Below, piece by piece: positions 6,300-9,841 of a stretch of DNA of 9,841 bases (within the stretch, counting starts at the first letter, position 1; each line of letters opens with the position of its first letter). Made by a program: the position numbers and the translations under genes. Below the pieces are notes generated by a model. It was not told the origin of the DNA, did not search any database, and was given only the letters and a program-made list of their open reading frames with translations. This stretch comes from JAYRWN01 sp041917975 (GTDB taxonomy: Bacteria; Bacteroidota; Bacteroidia; Chitinophagales; Saprospiraceae), in assembly GCA_041917975.1 (NCBI GenBank), contig JAYRWN010000052.1, forward strand, positions 1-9,841. The letters are read 5' to 3'.

Positions 6300-7939
6300 T
6301 GTCCTAAATAAAGAATAATCCAAGCTATAAATATCAAGGCGGCGACGGTAAGCCAGGCGATAACAAAACCCCACCATTCTGTGCGGTACCTCACCGAAAA
6401 ATTTGCCCACCGTCGGACAGTAAACCAGGTCGATACATCCAGTAAAATAAGCTCCCGGTCTACCTGCTGACCATCACCATCCGAATGCGTTTGCATGCGT
6501 TGAAAAAAATCTTCTAGTGCTGCAGAGGGTTCCGGTTTGGTTAGTAAGCTGACGGTTACATAAACGAGGAAACCTACCAATAGAGCAATCCCAAAAGGTT
6601 CCGGGCGCCATTTATACACTAACAATAACTGTTCTTCATGCAAGTAATTCTGCACATAATAAATTAAAAAGGCTGCTGCTACAGCAGTTATAGCTCCATA
6701 ACGATTACCGCGCTTCCACAAAAATCCACCAAATACTATAATACCCATAAATGCTGCCACGGTTTCAGTAAATAAAAATGCTGAAAGCACACTTTTAATG
6801 GACAAAGCGAAGGCTATGCCAATAAAAGTCAAGCCCAGACCGGCAAATTTTCCGGCAACCAGCAGCTCCTGATCGGAGGCTTGTGGTTTTAGATAAGGGT
6901 GATAAATGTCTTTCACAAATAATGCTCCCAGATTGACCATAAAGTTAGAAGCTGTGGACATATTTGCGGCCAATATACACGCCATCATAAGCCCTACCAG
7001 CCCCGGAGATAATAAGGTACGGGTAGCATAACCAAACGCATGCTCCGGATCACCTAAAGTTACACCAGTTTTAATGACCAGTGCAGCGGTGATCATACCG
7101 GTTAGTACCCAGCCGATAGTGACCAACCGTTTAATAAAATTTCCATACGTTTGACCTGCCCGACTGACCAGTTCATTTTCACCGGTGGCAAACATTGTCA
7201 TCATATGAGGTTGTGCGGTAATACCCACTATGCCATTGAGGGCTAACATGGCAATAGTGAACCCTCCTAAACCAGATTTAGAGGTTAATAGCTCAAAAAA
7301 ATCCGGGGGTAATACCGAGCGCATACCGGTAAAACCACCAATCTGGTGAAGCCCGGCCGGTATGAGCATAAAAGACAGAATTATGATCAGCAAGCCTTGG
7401 ACAAATTCAGTATGTGCGGCCGCAACTAACCCCCCGAAAAAACTATATACAATAAATACCACGGTCATGATAACCACGATCCAGTTGGATGAAATAACCT
7501 CCCCGGAAGCGATGGAAATAACTTTCGCAGCTCCTTGGAGCATGGACCCCATATTGAACACAAAGAAAAAAATAGCAAAAACCGTATACATCAGACCCAC
7601 CAGAGAACCATAACGATCCCGGACCAGCTCCGCCACGGTAGTGCGTCTGCTCCTTCTGTACCACGGTGCCATAAGCCAGTAAAAAGGGGTTATCAGCAGA
7701 TTTTTCCATTGGTACCAAATGGTCGAGAATCCGCCGGAATAAGATACCCCCGCCTGCGCTACCGGCATTTCAGCATGTGTGCCAGTTCCGAACGCCTGAC
7801 CCATCATGGTCCACCATTTGAATTTGCGATTGCCTCTAAAATAAGCTTCGGTAGTACTGGTTCGGCGCGAAACCCATAGGCCATACCAGGTTATTCCAAT
7901 AAAATATAACACCAAAACAATCAAATCAAGCGGGTGCAT
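6296..7939 (-). CDS. Sodium:solute symporter (SSS family), probable amino-sugar importer
   Basis: An inner-membrane secondary transporter of 547 residues, with about 13-14 hydrophobic segments beginning at LIVLVLYFIGITWYG (6-20). Family marks are the early RRTSTTEAYFRGNRKFKWW loop (25-43), the FFGGLVAAAHTEFVQGLLI segment (167-185) and AANMSTASN at 324-332, whose Ser/Thr residues correspond to the Na2 sodium site of SSS proteins, followed by KDIYHPYLKP (343-352). A polar cytoplasmic-type insert (about 468-515) precedes the last helix (about 524-545). The start at 7939 overlaps nagB by 14 bases and the stop overlaps nagA by 4, so it belongs to one coupled unit and probably imports GlcNAc, glucosamine or a related amino sugar with Na+. 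The substrate is inferred only from neighbours. Because a symporter does not phosphorylate its cargo, a sugar kinase must come from elsewhere. Confidence 0.9.
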   Translation of the reverse strand: MHPLDLIVLVLYFIGITWYGLWVSRRTSTTEAYFRGNRKFKWWTMMGQAFGTGTHAEMPVAQAGVSYSGGFSTIWYQWKNLLITPFYWLMAPWYRRSRRTTVAELVRDRYGSLVGLMYTVFAIFFFVFNMGSMLQGAAKVISIASGEVISSNWIVVIMTVVFIVYSFFGGLVAAAHTEFVQGLLIIILSFMLIPAGLHQIGGFTGMRSVLPPDFFELLTSKSGLGGFTIAMLALNGIVGITAQPHMMTMFATGENELVSRAGQTYGNFIKRLVTIGWVLTGMITAALVIKTGVTLGDPEHAFGYATRTLLSPGLVGLMMACILAANMSTASNFMVNLGALFVKDIYHPYLKPQASDQELLVAGKFAGLGLTFIGIAFALSIKSVLSAFLFTETVAAFMGIIVFGGFLWKRGNRYGAITAVAAAFLIYYVQNYLHEEQLLLVYKWRPEPFGIALLVGFLVYVTVSLLTKPEPSAALEDFFQRMQTHSDGDGQQVDRELILLDVSTWFTVRRWANFSVRYRTEWWGFVIAWLTVAALIFIAWIILYLGQ

Positions 7940-8669
7940 GAGCTAAAGATTGAGCAGAAAATTTATCAAGAAATAAATAAACCTGGGGGTGGTTTCGCAA
8001 AATAGATGCAGGAAACAAGGGGCTTACAGGTTGTTCGATAGTGTTCTTAACCGCTTCTGCTTTTCGTGTATCTGGAACACTGGTAACGATGGTTTTGCTT
8101 TTCATAATTTGGCGGATGCTCATGGAAATGGCTTGCTGTGGTACTAAATCCATAGAGATAAACCAGCCTTCTTCAAATTGTTGTCGGCGGCAGGCATCAT
8201 CCAAATTTACGATAATATAGGGGTCTTCGATGTCAAAATCGGCCGGCGGATCATTAAAAGCTAAATGACCGTTTTCGCCAATGCCTACCAGCGCAACATC
8301 TATAGGATATTGTTTAATGAGTTCACCGATGCGCTGACATTCTTCCAGGGGATTTTTTTCCCCGTTGATCAATTGATAGGTACAAGAGAAATCAATTTTT
8401 TGCAAAAATCTTTCCGTTAGATAGCGTCGAAAACTAGCCGGATGGTCATAAGCCAAGCCGATGTACTCATCCAAATGAAACATAGTCACTTTCTCCCAAG
8501 GTATGGACGCTTTTACCAATTGGTTTAAGACCTCAAACTGGCTGGCTCCGGTTGCTAAAATTATATTGGCCCGATCCCGTTCATGAATTGCTTCCAGAAT
8601 ATGTTTGGTGGCAGTGCTTGCTGCTGCCTTTCCTAATTCATGAGTATTGTTTGATATTGAAATTTGCAT
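7926..8669 (-). CDS. nagB: Glucosamine-6-phosphate deaminase (NagB)
   Basis: This enzyme converts glucosamine-6-phosphate to fructose-6-phosphate and ammonia, joining amino-sugar breakdown to glycolysis. The 247-residue length is close to that of the short bacterial NagB proteins. Visible marks are the phosphate-binding ATGASQFEVLNQL (39-51), FHLDEYIGL with catalytic Asp67 (64-72), GIGENGHLAFNDPP with His135 (129-142), and SIRQIMKSKTIVTSV (184-198). Compared with the E. coli enzyme, the Asp141 position is Asn133 and the Glu148 position is Asp140. Asn at the first site is common in other NagB proteins, and FNDPP is a known variant, so activity is likely. The longer allosteric C-terminal part of E. 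coli NagB is largely absent, suggesting no GlcNAc-6-P activation. It is the first gene of the overlapping nagB-symporter-nagA set. The related 6-phosphogluconolactonase family is less likely because DEY and FNDP are kept. Confidence 0.9.
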   Translation of the reverse strand: MQISISNNTHELGKAAASTATKHILEAIHERDRANIILATGASQFEVLNQLVKASIPWEKVTMFHLDEYIGLAYDHPASFRRYLTERFLQKIDFSCTYQLINGEKNPLEECQRIGELIKQYPIDVALVGIGENGHLAFNDPPADFDIEDPYIIVNLDDACRRQQFEEGWFISMDLVPQQAISMSIRQIMKSKTIVTSVPDTRKAEAVKNTIEQPVSPLFPASILRNHPQVYLFLDKFSAQSLAHAPA

Positions 8670-8694
8670 ACTTGGTGAAAGAAAATCTCCAAGT
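8670..8694. promoter_or_regulatory. Inverted repeat touching the nagB start codon (candidate operator or mRNA hairpin)
   Basis: ACTTGG at 8670-8675 and CCAAGT at 8689-8694 are perfect 6-base inverted arms separated by 13 bases; the first arm directly abuts the nagB ATG. It could bind a dimeric sugar-responsive repressor or form a weak hairpin that hides the start. No regulator gene lies in the window. Six-base arms can arise by chance, so support is modest. Confidence 0.35.
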
Positions 8695-8728
8695 TATAAA
8701 AATGATTGCTTTAGGTGGAAATTAACTA

Positions 8729-8756
8729 CAAAACTATGTCATCAATAGTGGACAAA
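8729..8756 (-). promoter_or_regulatory. Candidate internal promoter for nagB
   Basis: On the minus strand TTTG (8756-8753) and TAGTTTTG (8736-8729) resemble the Bacteroidetes -33 and -7 elements. The -7 is a perfect TAnnTTTG, but the 16-base spacer is slightly short. It would start nagB transcription about 50 bases before the ATG, starting inside the end of the racemase gene, and place the inverted repeat at 8670-8694 in the leader. Confidence 0.3.
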
Positions 8757-9536
8757 TTCCTTCTTCAGGCGTGCAGGATGTAAAGGAGCTATTTGGGCCA
8801 GCAAATGTTCTGCCAAAACCTCTACCGGATCTATAAAAGGAACCACATGTGGTCGAATTTCTTCCATGACCAACGGAAGCTCCGAACAGCCCAAAATGAC
8901 TATTTCAGCACCTCTCTGCAACAGCTTATCCGTTAGGCTCATAATTCCCAAGCAGGCCTGTTCAGAGAAAAACGCTGTGGATTTAATACCCCATATCGGA
9001 TGATAGATACAATCATGTAAGAATGGCTGGTCCTGAAGAGGGACTTCTATAACTGTCAACCCATTTTTTTCTAAACCTTTACGTATATGTCCGGCCATGC
9101 GGGTACCAGTCGTGGTAAGAATACCTACACGTTGTACTTGTGGATATTTATCAGCCAAATGATCGAAAGTGGTCTCCAACATGTGCACCACATCCACCTG
9201 CGGCTCCAAAGGGCGCACTAAATCTTGGAATACATCGAAGATAGCCGGCGCATGAAAAGTATTGCAGGGAATTCCTACCAACATGTGGTTAAAGCCTTCT
9301 GGCATAGCGTTGGCCATTTGGCTAACGATATGTGCGGCCGGTCTTGCAGGGTTAATTTTTTGTTTTCCCAATAAAAATTGGGTCCGGTCGGGAATAAGGT
9401 TACTGAATGAAAAATGCATGACCGGAACATGACCCTGATCGGCCTGAATAACATTGGTGCCGTCAATGATTAATTGATGAAACCTTAGCCCCGCTTTTGG
9501 GCCAACACCGCCAACAATGCCTATAATCGAATTCAT
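8742..9536 (-). CDS. Aspartate/glutamate racemase family protein
   Basis: A cytoplasmic, cofactor-independent racemase-fold protein of 264 residues. It opens with IIGIVGGVGPKAG (4-16), the family's first strand and glycine loop. The two catalytic cysteines expected for the two-base mechanism are both present: Cys91 in GIPCNTFHA and Cys217 in ILGCSELPLV, the second in the usual GCSE/GCTE setting. The likely reaction is L/D interconversion of aspartate or glutamate, but this family also includes hydantoin and maleate enzymes, so the substrate is open. GIPCNTFHAP resembles the aspartate racemase (YgeA-like) branch more than MurI. It lies 72 bases before nagB on the same strand and may share its transcript. 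With nagA and nagB it could serve peptidoglycan amino-acid recycling; that link is inference from position only. I found no convincing promoter in the 104 bases upstream (9537-9640), which contain only AT-rich sequence and two 8-base palindromes. Confidence 0.88.
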   Translation of the reverse strand: MNSIIGIVGGVGPKAGLRFHQLIIDGTNVIQADQGHVPVMHFSFSNLIPDRTQFLLGKQKINPARPAAHIVSQMANAMPEGFNHMLVGIPCNTFHAPAIFDVFQDLVRPLEPQVDVVHMLETTFDHLADKYPQVQRVGILTTTGTRMAGHIRKGLEKNGLTVIEVPLQDQPFLHDCIYHPIWGIKSTAFFSEQACLGIMSLTDKLLQRGAEIVILGCSELPLVMEEIRPHVVPFIDPVEVLAEHLLAQIAPLHPARLKKEFVHY

Positions 9537-9640
9537 ATCGCAATATTAGCGCTATAAATAGTATTTTATTGTGATATCAAACGGAATATTAAAAAGTTGA
9601 CTAAATAGTGACAGAACCGCTCAAATTTTCGTTAAATATC

Positions 9641-9841
9641 CTAACATATCCGTGGTAATTGTTCACCGGGCAACATGTTGACCACCCGGCGCCCACCGAT
9701 TGCACTATGCAGAATGACTTGCCCGGGATGTTCACCGGTGACCGAACCAATAGATACCGCATGAGTGCCATGAGGATCCTGATGTAATAAATCTAAAAGT
9801 TCGTTCGTCCGTGAGGCTTTAACAATAGTTACAAAAACGCC
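9641..9841 (-). CDS. hypE: HypE, [NiFe] hydrogenase maturation protein, C-terminal 66 residues (cut by window edge)
   Basis: The frame is open from the window edge and ends at a TAG whose complement is at 9641-9643. Its 66 residues match the end of HypE: VTIVKASRTNELLDLL, then HAVSIGSVTGEHPGQVIL, IGGRRVVNML and the final GEQLPRIC. In the known enzyme the C-terminal cysteine is carbamoylated by HypF and dehydrated with ATP by HypE to a thiocyanate, which supplies the cyanide ligands of the [NiFe] active-site iron through HypC-HypD. The terminal Pro-Arg-Ile-Cys is intact, so the gene's end looks functional. Full HypE proteins have roughly 330-350 residues, so about four fifths lies beyond 9841. 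Other hyp or hydrogenase genes are expected there. The 104-base gap to the racemase gene suggests that the hyp operon ends here. Confidence 0.88.
   Translation of the reverse strand, partial: GVFVTIVKASRTNELLDLLHQDPHGTHAVSIGSVTGEHPGQVILHSAIGGRRVVNMLPGEQLPRIC

Noticed and set aside
6300..6410. Upstream extension of nagA by 37 codons to a start at 6410
   Set aside because: The extension lies wholly within the symporter's coding sequence in another frame, is basic and unlike any NagA N-terminus, and the ATGA overlap at 6296-6299 gives a normal family start.
7362..7879. Three overlapping open frames (7362-7613 plus, 7535-7879 plus, 7443-7718 minus) within the symporter gene
   Set aside because: All lie inside a clearly supported transporter with strong family motifs; their translations show no recognizable domain and they conflict with each other.
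9275..9466. Open frame on the minus strand within the racemase gene
   Set aside because: It is out of frame with a racemase that has both catalytic cysteines intact; the translation has no recognizable domain.
9547..9579. Two 8-base palindromes, TAGCGCTA (9547-9554) and TGATATCA (9572-9579), upstream of the racemase gene
   Set aside because: Short palindromes of this size are expected by chance in AT-rich DNA; their outer flanks do not extend the symmetry usefully and no promoter could be placed beside them.
9537..9640. Possible leaderless promoter for the racemase gene using TAATATTG just before the ATG
   Set aside because: The element has one mismatch to TAnnTTTG and the nearest TTTG is about 29 bases upstream, too far for a -33 element.

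Overview
The window is best read as chromosomal DNA of a Bacteroidota species, possibly a Saprospiria or Chitinophagia relative. Four observations support this: the topoisomerase IV A subunit is of the Bacteroidetes type; two candidate promoters match the Bacteroidetes -7 consensus (TAnnTTTG); most starts lack a clear Shine-Dalgarno sequence; and an ECF sigma factor is paired with a PorT-like beta-barrel protein. The taxonomic call below phylum level is an inference from protein style only. I see no insertion sequence, prophage, CRISPR array, tRNA or rRNA. Gene density is high and no gene-free stretch exceeds 300 bases.

Left block (about 6-2166, minus strand): an ECF sigma factor overlaps by 11 bases with a 533-residue protein. 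That protein has a cytoplasmic domain made of three near-identical-length repeats, one transmembrane helix, a roughly 150-residue low-complexity linker and a C-terminal outer-membrane beta-barrel. This architecture fits the recently described dual-membrane-spanning anti-sigma factors of Bacteroidetes, which could carry an outer-membrane signal directly to a cytoplasmic sigma factor. It is the most interesting system in the window. The sigma gene has a well-formed promoter so close to the ATG that the transcript may be leaderless.

Middle (2399-4996, plus strand): parC, divergent from the sigma operon across a 244-base spacer. It ends only 7 bases from the convergent nagA.

Right block (5004-9536, minus strand; transcription runs right to left): an Asp/Glu-racemase family gene, then nagB, a sodium:solute symporter and nagA. 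The last three overlap one another by 14 and 4 bases and so form a translationally coupled amino-sugar module. The likely scheme is: the symporter imports an amino sugar, a kinase encoded elsewhere phosphorylates it, NagA deacetylates GlcNAc-6-P, and NagB converts GlcN-6-P to fructose-6-P plus ammonia. The racemase may add a peptidoglycan-recycling flavour (D-Glu or D-Asp) but may also be unrelated.

Right edge (9641-9841, minus strand): the last 66 residues of HypE, ending in the diagnostic Pro-Arg-Ile-Cys. The organism therefore probably matures a [NiFe] hydrogenase, and more hyp genes are expected just outside the window.
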